From Apricaphanius iberus (lineage: Eukaryota > Chordata > Actinopteri > Cyprinodontiformes > Aphaniidae), in assembly GCA_028564705.1 (NCBI GenBank), contig JAPXFQ010002755.1, positions 868,001 through 932,000 of the forward strand: a DNA stretch of 64,000 bases, given 5' to 3'. Under the pieces are notes generated by a model. The model saw nothing but the letters and a program-made list of their open reading frames with translations, was not told where the DNA came from and made no database searches. Below, in pieces: positions 1-9,904 of the stretch (its first letter is position 1; each line of letters begins with the position of its first letter). The translations under genes were made by a program, and so were the position numbers.

Positions 1-902
1 AATGACAGCATCAAGCCCCAGATGACCAGCTGATCAATGATTATGAAAAATGAATCTGGGAACATAATGACAAGGAAAGTGTACCCAGTACAACGCAGGA
101 AAAATAACCCTCCGGCATTGCCTTTCCTTGCATCTGATTCTGTAACATGTGTGAATTGAGCAGCAGCTAAGCCAGGCTGGCACATATTTGTCAAAAAATA
201 ATAATAAATAAATAATAATAATCTATGTCATGAGTGTCCAACCCACTGGCTGAATATATGCTGCAATAAACTGCAACAGAATTGATGCAAGTTATTTCCA
301 AATGCCCCCCCCCCCAAAAAAAAAACAACAAAAAAACATGACCTAATCCTTTGAAGATTCACCTAGTTTTTGAGAATAATAGATTAAATTAAGCCTCAAA
401 ACAGAGAGTGAATACTTATTTCAAAAGGGCTCTGTTGCTGTAGGTACGCTACCAAAATGTCAGCCACGTCAGGTAATGATGACACAATACCAAGCCCTAT
501 TCACCCTCTGTCCCTTCCACCAGGACAGGCGGATGTGTGAGGGTGACTACGTCATATTTACTCCAAATAGACTTGCCACCATACCATCTATGATACAACC
601 CAAGGTTTGCGCATCTGTTGCATGCGGATGATGTACGCTTGATTAGTCCGTTGCCTCTTAAAATGTTTTGAATAAAATCAACAATGCACAAAAAGGAAAA
701 TAGTTTCAGGGGTAGCAATTCATGGCAATTACGTGTGATACCAATTTCACGTGTTTGCACGTGCAGAAGTTATTTTATCTTTTTTTTTACAATTTTATAA
801 TGGACTTCAGACAAATATGCCGTTATTACTTTGATAATAAAAAAAATAGGAGCTAGGCATCATGTATGACAGTTGCCAAAGTGAGATAAATGAGCAGATC
901 CC
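1..902. other. no gene recognised
   Basis: AT-rich sequence with a C8/A9 run near 305-325 and AAT-type simple repeat near 200-222. I see no exon-like or transposon-like structure. The ORF on the minus strand near 497-760 has no recognisable motif and I do not regard it as coding. Confidence 0.5.
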
Positions 903-1083
903 GCCACGAGTTATATGGAAGACATATAAGTACATATAGGGTTTATATGTGGATATGTAGAATCAATATGGCCAGTATATGCACATATATGCATCTCAAT
1001 TTGGCATATATACACATGTATGCAGCATATATATTATCATATATGTGCATTTATGCTGCTTATTTACAGCATATATGCACATA

Positions 1084-2369
1084 CAGACGTGGACAAAATT
1101 GTTGGTACCCTTCATTAAATCAAAGAAAAACTCATAATGGTCACAGAAATAACTTTAATCGGACAAAAGTAATAATAAATAAAAATGATATAAATGTTGA
1201 CCAATGAAAGTCAGACATTGCTTTTCATCCATGCTTCAACAGAATTATTTAAAAAATAAATGCATGAAACAGGCCTGGACAAAAATGATGGTACCCCTAG
1301 AAAAGAATGAAAATAATGTGACCAAAGGGACATGTTAATCCAAGGTATCTCCACTAATCAGCATCCTAGGTGTCTACAATCCTGTAATCACTCAGTGGGC
1401 CTATATATAGGACTCCAGGTAGTCACTGTGTTGTTTGGTGACGTGGTGTGTACCACACTCAATATAAACCAGAGGAAGCAAAGGAAAGAGTTGTCTCAGG
1501 AGATGAGAAAGAAAATCATAGACAAGCATGTTAACTGTAAAGGCTATAAGACCATCTCCAAGCAGCTAGATGTTTCTGTGACTACAGCTGCACATGTCAT
1601 TCAGTAATGTACGATCCATGGGACTGTAGCCAACCTCCCTGGACGTGGCTGCAGGAGGAAAATTGATGACAGATCAAAGAGACGGATAATCCAAATGGTA
1701 ACAAAAGAGCCTAGAAAGACTTCAAAATAGATCCAAGCTGAACTTTATGCTCAAGGAACATCAGTGTCAGATCGGAACATCCTTCGCTGTTTGAGCCAGA
1801 GGACAAATCATTAAAAAAAACAGACTGGAGTATGCCAAACTACATGCTGACGAGCCACAAAGCTTACAACAGGAAAATGACCCAAAACACACAGCTAAAA
1901 ACACCCAAGAAGGGCTAAGAGGAAAACACTGGCCTTGTATGAGCCCTGATCTCAATCCTATTGAGCATCTTTGGAAGGAGCTGAAACGTGCTGTCTGGAA
2001 AAGGCGCCCTTCAAACCGGAAACAACTAGAACAGTTTGCTCATGAGGAGTGGGCCAAAATACCTGCTGAGAGGTGCACAAGTCTCATTGACAGTTACAGG
2101 AATCATTTGTTTGCAGTGATTGCCTCAAAAGGTTGTGCAACCAAATATTAAGTTGTGGGTACCATCATTTTTGTCCAGGCCTGTTTCATGCATTTATTTT
2201 TTAAATAATTCCGTTGAAGAATTGATGAAAAGCAATGTCTAACTTTCATTGGTCAACATTTATATAATTTTTATTTATTATTACTTTTGTCAGATTAAAG
2301 TTATTTCTGTGACCATTATGAGTTTTTCTTTGATTCAATGAAGGGTACCAACAATTTTGTCCACGCCTG
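1084..2369 (+). mobile_element. Tc1-like transposon, copy 1, internally deleted
   Basis: A complete Tc1/mariner-type element flanked by TA dinucleotides (1082-1083 and 2370-2371). The ends CAGACGTGGACAAAATTG and its inverse are part of terminal inverted repeats of about 200 bp of the IR/DR type: the motif GGACAAAA(A/T)TG recurs at the inner edge near 1277 and 2170. Compared with the full-length copy at 39315-40918 (1604 bp) this copy is 1286 bp. The 318-bp difference is explained by two internal deletions, 27 bp near 1800 and 291 bp at about 1868, the latter with a CTT microhomology at the junction. Confidence 0.9.
1332..2151 (+). pseudogene. Tc1 transposase, dead and internally deleted
   Basis: The N-terminal part (about 1332-1604) contains the paired-like helix-turn-helix region around SQEMRKKIIDKH and YKTISKQLDVS. 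A TAA follows HVIQ at 1605-1607, another stop lies in SK*IQAELYAQG, and the frame then shifts. The C-terminal part (1870-2151) keeps QENDPKHTAKN with the second catalytic Asp and LNPIEHLWKEL with the Glu of the DD34E triad. The region holding the first catalytic Asp is removed by the 291-bp deletion, so this copy cannot encode an active transposase even apart from the stops. Every one of its stops and frame breaks outside the deletions also occurs in the copy at 39.3 kb. Confidence 0.9.
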
Positions 2370-2477
2370 TATAATCATATATGTGTATATATGCTGTGTA
2401 GAGGCAGCATATACTGTATGTCCATATAAACTGCATATGGGTGTCCTCATATATGTTCTTTCCGTGTAATTGGTGGC

Positions 2478-2585
2478 AACTGAAACTACTTTGTGATCAG
2501 TTTAGGTCAGAGCATCCACTTAAGTCCTATAACCCATGATGCGTTGCACTAATTATGTGTGTGGCTTCCAGATTGACGTGTTCAC

Positions 2586-2617
<32 letters not shown>

Positions 2618-5281
2618 TCATTTGTAATACATTTCACATTTAACAATCGACTAGTGCTAGCAACCATAAAATCGTCATAAACAAAAAGACATAAAGAAAC
2701 AGTTGTAAAATAATTTACATTGTAAAAATATGTAGCAATTAGCACACATTAGCGATCTTAAAATGCTAGCTGGCATAAAATAGCCATGAAAGTAGCCCGA
2801 AACAACATCCATCCCTTGCAGATCAATAGATTAGAACATGTGGTAACATCAGCTTTTCACTTTAAACTGGACAATCGTAGTGGCACTTTTGTCTTAACAT
2901 CAAGATATATCCTAAATAACAAATTAAATTAAACAAAATGACATTAAATAACATGCGAAAAATGTATTATGTATTTTTAACTTTAACAAAAACCCATATT
3001 TATAATAAAGATAGGTATGGATACAATAACATGAGTGTGAACAAACTGCATGAATAATATACTCTTTAGGAGCCTATAAATTTCACACACTTCATGCCTA
3101 TGTACATGCACTATACAACACAAACAATATCTTTATTTAGTATCTTAAAAACATACATAAAAAAGGTCCTTGTTGTTATTTCCGTGGATGTTGCTTTAGT
3201 TGCTTTTCCATTTCATCATGTAAACTGTGCTGAATTTATTCTGTGTATTTTTGTATGTCAGCACTGTGTGTGTGTGTGTCTGTGTGTGTGTGACAGTTGG
3301 ATGATGAATGTCCTGATGGCACCAGGGTCAGTGTCACAGACAGTGTTGTTAATTGCACCTCCTCCCCTGAGTCTAACCTTGAGCAAAAGTCCCTGAAGAG
3401 AGCTCAATGTGCTGTTAAGGTCAATTCATGCTCACATAGACACCCCCCCCACACACAGACACACACACCCATTCCTTGCTGAGCATGTGCCATTAGTAGC
3501 GGGTAGGGGCCGGCTTGACAGAGAGCGATTAGCTCCCTATCATGTGTATTGATCAGCTTGTCCTGGCTGGTTCACAAGAAGAGGGGCTGGAGGGGTTTAA
3601 CAAGGCATTTGGGACGGACACCGATGCATACAGATACCGACACACATACACAGCCTCTGACATTGTTGTTTATCCGTCAAAATGTAAATGTATACAGAGA
3701 TTTCCTGTATTTTTCATGTTCAAAGTTACCTGCAAGCTTTTCTGTAAAATAACTTGACTTAACTTTAGATATTCTTTGTCTCCAATAAGAAACAAACAGT
3801 ATTTGTTTTGCCGTTTTGTGTTGAATTGCCAGTTAATCAAGAGATAAGATAGAAAGCTTCTATGCCTCTTGTGACATCACATAAGGCGTAAGGCAACTGA
3901 TTAGATAAGTTCGAAGAGGTCATGATGTCATCAATTTTGTGAAGTGCAGGTCTCTCTCTCTTGCAGCAAACCACCTCCACGATTAGCCTGTATTTCACAG
4001 TTGTTTCACAAATCTGAGTTTGATCAGACCATAGAAAATATCCTCAAAGAATAAAGCTCATGATAGCATTAGCAGACTGTGATTTTTATGTTTTACTTCT
4101 AGAGTTATGTCTTCCTCCTTGCTGAGTGGCCATTCAGCCAAAATTGGTCTCAATTTAATTAGATTTTTATACCAACCAGCATCTTCACGATACCCTTTTA
4201 ATATTCCCTAAATCAGACCTTGTTCTCATTATGATACGCACATGTTATACCAACACATGCTCATCTCTTGATCACAGAATCCCTTTTCTTTCTGAGAGAA
4301 ATGATGGCTGGAGATATGCCATGATTTTTATACTTGCATAAAATTGTTAGAACTTTAGGCAACCCCCCTAACCTATTAGAGCAGCTTTTCTTAGAGACTG
4401 GTTTCGGTTCAGATCCCGACGGAATGACATGTCGAAAAAGACACATGCCATGCTTCGAAAAATACAGACTGAATCTCACAATTTGATTCTATGTATGAAC
4501 TAGGGGGGTAACGGTACGTCCAAAAAATATCGGTTTGATACGTAGGCTACCCTTTGGTTTCAGTTTCAAGGTTTGGTTCATTTTTGGTACAGTCTGGGAA
4601 CAAAGATTAAAAAAAACTTATTTTGTATTGACTTTAAAATCAAACCATGCTTATAGAAAATTTACCAAAAACATTTTCTCCAATGACATTCAAATGTATA
4701 CGATAAAATATCAAATAAATAGGCCTAATAAATAACATGCAATAGTTTGAATATTTCCTTTTTATGAAAGAGTTTTGCCAAAGAAACTCTGGGATATAAA
4801 ATGAGTATTCTAGGCTGCCCTACTCTCTGTGGTAACAAGTTAATCAGAGGTTAAGCTGTCATAACTGAGCTAGATGACAGAATGTTGTGAAATTGATATA
4901 GGTGAGGAGGAAGGCATTATAACGCACTGCTGGTATATTGGTTAAAATCCTTCTGCAGAATCCCTTTTTCCCCAAGGAGCCACGGTTTCCAACCACTGGG
5001 TATCTCTTGGCTTCATCTGTTCTATGTGTGTTCTATTTGAATTTGGCCTTTTAGACCCTTTTGCATGCATGTTAAGTGAAAACAGAAGATGATGTTAAAT
5101 AAATTATTTCATTTCACTTTTATTGTGGGACACTGTGGTGGTAGTGCTCTTTCCATTCAGCATCCAGCAACTGCTGCTGCTGTACAACACAAACAACACT
5201 GAATAATTTCTGAAAGAAACCATTTTAATATCCATTATCAAAGTCATATTCCCAGTTTGCTTAGGCCTGGTTCCCACGACC
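2478..5281. other. repeat-poor AT-rich sequence, no gene recognised
   Basis: Contains an (AAT)n microsatellite at about 2586-2617 and a (TG)n tract at about 3265-3293. From about 4502 there is a GGGGGGTAACGGTACGTCC start that resembles the end of a common fish hAT-type element, but I found no partner end. Several small ORFs here have no recognisable domain and poor codon structure. Confidence 0.4.
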
Positions 5282-5286
5282 CATAT

Positions 5287-5621
5287 TGTCACGTTCTGGC
5301 TCAAGGAGGACCCAGATGCGGAGCAGCGTTTGTGGCTCTTACGGCCCATGTTTATTAATAGTCCAAAAACAGACGAGAAGCACAGAGAACACAAGCACTA
5401 GGGGAGGTAACGACAACAACGACCCGACGAGGACAGACAGACACAGAGGGGCATATATACTGTGGGAAGGGGTAATCACAAAACAGGGAACACCTGGGAG
5501 CAGAGGAGGGAAACACAGGGAGGACAAAAGAACAGGTGAAACAAACTAGGACTAATAAACTCAAACAGACTGGGAGGAAACAGGGAGGAAAAAACAACAC
5601 AGACAGGGACGGATCATGACA
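5287..5621 (-). repeat. 3' LTR of the retroelement (335 bp)
   Basis: Direct copy of 9516-9843. It differs at three positions (C for T at 5296, A for G in the GCAGCG/GCGGCG context, A for T in AATAG/AATTG), one base fewer in the A run at about 5365, and an extra 8 bp in the ACACAAGCACT context. It abuts the polypurine tract at 5625-5636, which identifies it as the 3' LTR of a minus-sense element. Confidence 0.93.
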
Positions 5622-5624
5622 GTA

Positions 5625-5636
5625 CCCCCCCCTCAA
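5625..5636 (-). promoter_or_regulatory. polypurine tract
   Basis: Minus-sense TTGAGGGGGGGG, three bases from the 3' LTR start. It is the expected plus-strand DNA primer site of an LTR retroelement. The TGA stop codon of the long reading frame (5633-5635) is embedded in it. Confidence 0.8.
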
Positions 5637-8600
5637 GGTGCGCCACCTGGCGCACCAAGCAGGAAACTCAAGCCAGGGCGGGAGGAGGGGGTCCAGGACG
5701 GAGGGACAAAACCACAGTCCCCAGAAGACCCATGACGTGGCGGCCGGCGGCGAGGGATCAGCAGGCGAGGAGGCCGGCGACGAGGAACCAACAGACGAGG
5801 AGGCCGGCGACGAGGAACCAACAGACGAGGAGGCCGGCGACGAGGAACCAACAGACGAGGAGGCCGGCGACGAGGAAACAGCAGACGAGGAGGCCGGCGA
5901 CGAGGAAACAGCAGACGAGGAGGCCGGCGACGAGGAAACAGCAGACGAGGAGGCCGGCGACGAGGACCGTCAGACGAGGAGGCCGACGCGTGGAACCTTG
6001 AGCCTTGGGGGCCGGCGGCGTGGAACCTTGAGCCTTGGAGGCCGGCGGCGTGGAACCTTGAGCCTTGGGGGCCGGCGGCGTGGAACCTTGAGCCTTGGGG
6101 GCCGGCGGCGTGGAACCTTGAGCCTTGGGGGCCGGCGGCGTGGAACCTTGAGCCTTGGAGGCCGGCGGCGTGGAACCTTGAGCCTTGGAGGCCGGCGGCG
6201 TGGGACCTTGAGCCTTGGAGGCCGGCGGCGTGGAACCTTGAGCTTAGGTGGAGGCGTGTTCGCCTGAACACCCTCGGCAGAGTCAGGAACCGGAGGCGTG
6301 TTCGCCTGAACACCCTCTGCAGAGGCAGGAACCGGAGGCGTGTTCTCCTGAACACCCTCGGCGGAGTCGGAAACCGGAGGCGTGTTCTCCTGAACACCCT
6401 CGGACGAGGCAGGAACCGGAGGCGTGTTCTCCTGAACACTCGGCGAGGCAGGAACCGGAGGCGTGTTCTCCTGAACACCCTCGGCGGAGTCGGAAACGGA
6501 GGCGTGTTCTCCTGAACACCCTCGGAAGAAGCAGGAACCGGAGGCGTGTTCCCCTGAACACCCTCGGAAGAGACAGGAACCGGAGGCGTGTTCTCCTGAA
6601 CACCCTCGGAAGAGGCAGGAACCGGAGGCGTGTTTCTGAACACCCTCGGAAGAGGCAGGAACCGGAGGCGTGTTTCCTGAACACCCTCGGCGGAGTCGGA
6701 AACCGGAGGCGTGTTCTCCTGAACACCCTCGGAAGAGGCAGGAACCGGAGGCGTGTTCTCCTGAACACCCTCGGCGGAGTCGGGAACCGGAGGCGTGTTC
6801 TCCTGAACACCCTCGGCGGAGTCGGGAACCGGAGGCGTGTTCTCCTGAACACCCTCGGACGAGGCAGGAACCGGAGGCGTGTTCTCCTGAACACCCTCGG
6901 CGGAGTCGGGAACCGGAGGCGTGTTCGCCTGAACACCCTCGGAGGAATCAGGAACCGGAGGGGTGTTCGCCTGAACACCCTCGGAAGAGTCAGGAACCGG
7001 AGGCGTGTTCTCCTGAACACCCTCGGAGGAGTCGGGAACCAGAGGCGTGTTCCCCTGAACACCCTCGGCGGAGTCGGGAACCAGAGGCGTGTTCCCCTGA
7101 ACACCCTCGGCGGAGTCGGGAACCAGAGGCGTGTTCCCCTGAACACCCTCGGGGAGCGGGAACCGGAGGCGTGTTCCCCTGAACACCCTCGGCGGATCGG
7201 GAACCAAACCCTCGGCGGAGTCGGGAACCAGAGGCGTGTTCCCCTGAACACCCTCGGTGGAATCAGGAACCGGAAGAGTGTTCGCCTGAACACCCTCGGT
7301 GGAATCAGGAACCGGAGGAGTGTTCGCCTGAACACCCTCGGTGGAATCAGGAACCGGAGGCGTGTTCGCCTGAACACCCTCAGAAGGGTCAGGAACCGGA
7401 GGCGTGTTCGCCTGAACACCCTCGGAAGAGTCAGGAACCGGAGGCGTGTTCGCCTGAACACCCTCGGAAAAGTCAGGAACCAGAGGCGTGTTCTCCTGAA
7501 CACCCTCGGCGGAATCGGGAACCAGAGGCGTGTTCCCCTGAACACCCTCGGCGGAGTCGGGAACCAGAGGCGTGTTCCCCTGAACACCCTCGGTGGAATC
7601 AGGAACCGGAAGAGTGTTCACCTGAACACCCTCGGTGGAATCAGGAACCGGAGGGGTGTTCGCCTGAACACCCTCGGTGGAATCAGGAACCGGAGGCGTG
7701 TTCGCCTGAACACCCTCAGAAGGGTCAGGAACCGGAGGCGTGTTCGCCTGAACACCCTCGGAAGAGTCAGGAACCGGAGGCGTGTTCTCCTGAACACCCT
7801 CGGAGGAATCAGGAACCCGAGGCGTGTTCTCCAGGACACCCTCGGAGGAATCAGGAACCCGAGGCGTGCTCTCCAGAACACCCTCGGAGGAATCAGGAAC
7901 CCGAGGCGTGTTCTCCAGAACACCCTCGGAGGAATCAGGAACCCGAGGCGTGTTCTCCAGAACACCCTCGGAGGAATCAGGAACCCGAGGCGTGCTCTCC
8001 AGAACACCCTCGGAGGAATCAGGAACCCGAGGCGTGTTCTCCAGAACACCCTCGGAGGAATCAGGAACCCGAGGCGTGTTCTCCAGAACACCCTCGGAGG
8101 AATCAGGAACCCGAGGCGTGCTCTCCAGAACACCCTCGGAGGAATCAGGAACCCGAGGCGTGCTCTCCAGAACACCCTCGGAGGAATCAGGAACCCGAGG
8201 CGTGTTCTCCAGAACACCCTCGGAGGAATCAGGAACCCGAGGCGTGCTCTCCAGAACACCCTCGGAGGAATCAGGAACCCGAGGCGTGCTCTCCAGAACA
8301 CCCTCGGAGGAATCAGGAACCCGAGGCGTGCTCTCCCAGAACACCCTCGGAGGAATCAGGAACCCGAGGCGTGCTCTCCAGAACACCCTCGGAGGAATCA
8401 GGAACCCGAGGCGTGCTCTCCAGAACACCCTCGGAGGAATCAGGAACCCGAGGCGTGTTCTCCAGAACACCCTCGGAGGAATCAGGAACCCGAGGCGTGC
8501 TCTCCAGAACACCCTCGGAGAAATCAGGAACCCGAGGCGTGCTCTCCAGAACACCCTCGGCGGAATCTCGGAGCCGAGGCGCATCCGTCTGGACGCCCTC

Positions 8601-9578
8601 GGAGGGAACTCGGAGCCGAGGCGCATCCGTCTGGATGCCCTCGGAGGGAACTCGGAGCCGAGGCGCATCCGTCTGGATGCCCTCGGAGGGAACTCGGAAC
8701 CGGGGTTCCAGGTGAGCCTCTGAAGAGCGCTCAAAAACAGTCTCCACAGGGGACCTGGGCTCAACATTCCCTACGGAACTCTTCCCTCTGTTCCATTGAC
8801 CCTGGGTTAACTCAGCTCCACCTGAAGGAAACGCCGGTGCCTGGCTGTGCTGGAGAGGATGAGGAGGCAGACCCGAAACTGGCTGTGGGCGGCAGGAGGA
8901 AGCGGTGGTTGAATCACCGAAGCTGGAGGCAGCATCAAGCGGGACAGGAGGAGCCGAGGTGCTGTAATTCTGAGAAGGAAGCGAGAAACCTCCTGGAGCC
9001 GATGGAGCAGCTCGGCGACGCCTCCTTCTTCGTCGCCGGGAAGCAGGAAGAGGGCCAGTCCCAGAGGGATCACAGATGGGTGGCAGATCGGTGGAAGGAG
9101 CCAGGGAGATCAATCGGTCAACCCAGGAGGCAGAAAGCCGCGGCGAAGGCGGCGCACCCCGGGCACCGCTGCAAAAGTCCAGCTCGTCGTCCAGGGAGTC
9201 AGAGAAGAACTCCGGGAAGCCGTCATCGTCCTCCTCTGAATCGTCATACATGGACGCAAGGAGGAACGACGGGGAAACATCAACTGCGTTCCCAGGAGGA
9301 CGCTCAGAAGCGCGGCGATGACTCGAGGCCCGAGGAGCGGAGAGGCCGCCCTCCTCACGACGGCGGGGCCCAACACCGGGCGGACAGCGAGCCAGCCGGA
9401 ATCCGCAAAAGGGTGAGTCAGAATGGAGTCCTTGACTTACACTCAAATCTATAAGTTCTCTCCATTCTTCCTCGGTGTGTTGGTACTCCGCTGGGTCCAG
9501 TTGGTCGGGTCGTACTGTCACGTTTTGGCTCAAGGAGGACCCAGATGCGGAGCGGCGTTTGTGGCTCTTACGGCCCAT
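5633..9578 (-). CDS. element-long repetitive ORF of the retroelement, one frameshift
   Basis: Starts at the ATG just after the LTR AATAAA (MGRKSHKRRS...); exactly 21 codons lie in the LTR, then the frame runs on into the interior. Order: a short basic head; a gag-start-like segment LDPAEYQHTEEEWREL; an acidic patch (DDSEEDDDGFPE); a run of ten arginines; a Ser/Pro-rich stretch; then dozens of 14-residue repeats (EGVLESTPRVPDSS and variants); then 10-residue repeats (SRFHAAGLQG, later RRRPPRLLFP); and a Pro-rich tail ending GAPGGAP at a TGA inside the polypurine tract. A single extra C at about 8335 (CTCTCCCAGA for CTCTCCAGA) shifts the frame. Beyond that the frame stays open to the end, although repeat-length slips change which unit frame is read. 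No known domain is recognised. The length is about 1315 codons. Whether it is translated is unknown; openness alone is weak evidence because the repeat units lack stops in several frames. Confidence 0.55.
5766..5985. repeat. 30-bp minisatellite (GAGGAGGCCGGCG type)
   Basis: Seven to eight tandem units built on GAGGAGGCCGGCGACGAGGA. Minus sense encodes RRRPPRLLFP/RRRPPRLLVP, a strongly basic, proline-rich tract near the C-terminus of the element's reading frame. Unit length is again a multiple of three. Confidence 0.88.
5986..6245. repeat. 30-bp minisatellite (AACCTTGAGCC type)
   Basis: Eight to nine tandem units with the core GTGGAACCTTGAGCCTTGG plus GGCCGGCGGC. In minus sense this encodes SRFHAAGLQG/SRFHAAGPQG repeats. 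It adjoins the next 30-bp array, which shares the GGCCGGCG core, so the two probably have a common origin. Confidence 0.88.
6246..8706. repeat. 42-bp minisatellite array (about 55-60 units)
   Basis: Unit length 42 bp, i.e. 14 codons, so it is frame-preserving. Three zones: a mixed zone 6246-7795, a very homogeneous zone about 7800-8545 (minus sense EGVLESTPRVPDSS), and a diverged edge at 8546-8706 (minus sense EGIQTDAPRLRVPS). A higher-order block is visible: the variant CGGAAGAGTG occurs at 7271 and 7607, exactly 336 bp = 8 units apart, with matching neighbours. A few units carry small deletions, e.g. near 6435, 6630, 7150 and 7200. Confidence 0.9.
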
Positions 9579-9579
9579 G

Positions 9580-9585
9580 TTTATT
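9580..9585 (-). terminator. poly(A) signal AATAAA in LTR
   Basis: Minus-sense AATAAA directly followed by CATGGGCCG, so the element's first ATG begins one base after the signal. The equivalent signal in the 3' LTR is at 5351-5356 and would serve 3'-end formation. Confidence 0.6.
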
Positions 9586-9670
9586 AATTGTCCAAAAAAC
9601 AGACGAGAAGCACAGAGAACTAGGGGAGGTAACGACAACAACGACCCGACGAGGACAGACAGACACAGAG

Positions 9671-9681
9671 GGGCATATATA
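9671..9681 (-). promoter_or_regulatory. TATA-like box in 5' LTR
   Basis: In minus sense TATATATGCCC, about 85 bp upstream of the AATAAA signal. The same box occurs in the other LTR near 5453-5463. Position fits an LTR core promoter; transcription itself is inferred. Confidence 0.6.
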
Positions 9682-9904
9682 CTGTGGGAAGGGGTAATCA
9701 CAAAACAGGGAACACCTGGGAGCAGAGGAGGGAAACACAGGGAGGACAAAAGAACAGGTGAAACAAACTAGGACTAATAAACTCAAACAGACTGGGAGGA
9801 AACAGGGAGGAAAAAACAACACAGACAGGGACGGATCATGACACATATTGCCCCGACATGATCAGGATGGCTCTTACGATAATCTTACAGATATTCCTGC
9901 TGTG

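Larger units (their letters stand above)
903..2477. mobile_element. AT-rich palindromic MITE split by a Tc1 insertion
   Basis: The sequence on both sides of the Tc1 copy (903-1081 and 2372-2477) is full of CATATATGC-like words. The outer ends are inverted: GCCACGAGTTATATGGAA on the left against the complement of TTCCGTGTAATTGGTGGC on the right, with matches continuing inward. I infer a small terminal-inverted-repeat element of about 280 bp interrupted by the Tc1 element. I could not fix its target-site duplication or superfamily. Confidence 0.5.
5287..9843 (-). mobile_element. young non-autonomous LTR retroelement with a tandem-repeat ORF
   Basis: A 4557-bp element bounded by a perfect 5-bp target-site duplication CATAT (5282-5286 and 9844-9848). 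It has two direct LTRs, each beginning TGTCA and ending TGACA. Sense is the minus strand, because TATA-like and AATAAA signals and a G-rich polypurine tract are all correctly placed in that direction. The LTRs differ by only three substitutions, one 1-bp and one 8-bp indel, so insertion was recent. No reverse transcriptase, RNase H, protease or integrase motif is present in the interior. Instead almost the whole interior is one repeat-built reading frame. I infer a Ty3/gypsy-derived non-autonomous element mobilised in trans. The boundary claim is very strong, the superfamily assignment moderate. Confidence 0.93.
9516..9843 (-). repeat. 5' LTR of the retroelement (328 bp)
   Basis: In minus sense it starts TGTCATGATCC and ends AACGTGACA. 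It contains a TATA-like box and a polyadenylation signal in the order expected for U3-R-U5, and it begins the element's reading frame. No canonical primer-binding site starting TGG directly follows the LTR: the next bases in sense are GTACGACCCGACCAACTGG. Confidence 0.92.

Noticed and set aside
4502..4736. Complete hAT-type MITE
   Set aside because: Only one end-like sequence found; no inverted partner and no 8-bp duplication.
5766..8706. Possible CRISPR-like or satellite array
   Set aside because: Repeats are contiguous with no unique spacers, and are enclosed by LTRs with a TSD.
6248..9454. Very long plus-strand ORF (about 1068 codons)
   Set aside because: The 42-bp unit lacks stops in all three plus-strand frames, so long ORFs are automatic. 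The element's signals (TATA, AATAAA, polypurine tract) point to the minus strand as sense.
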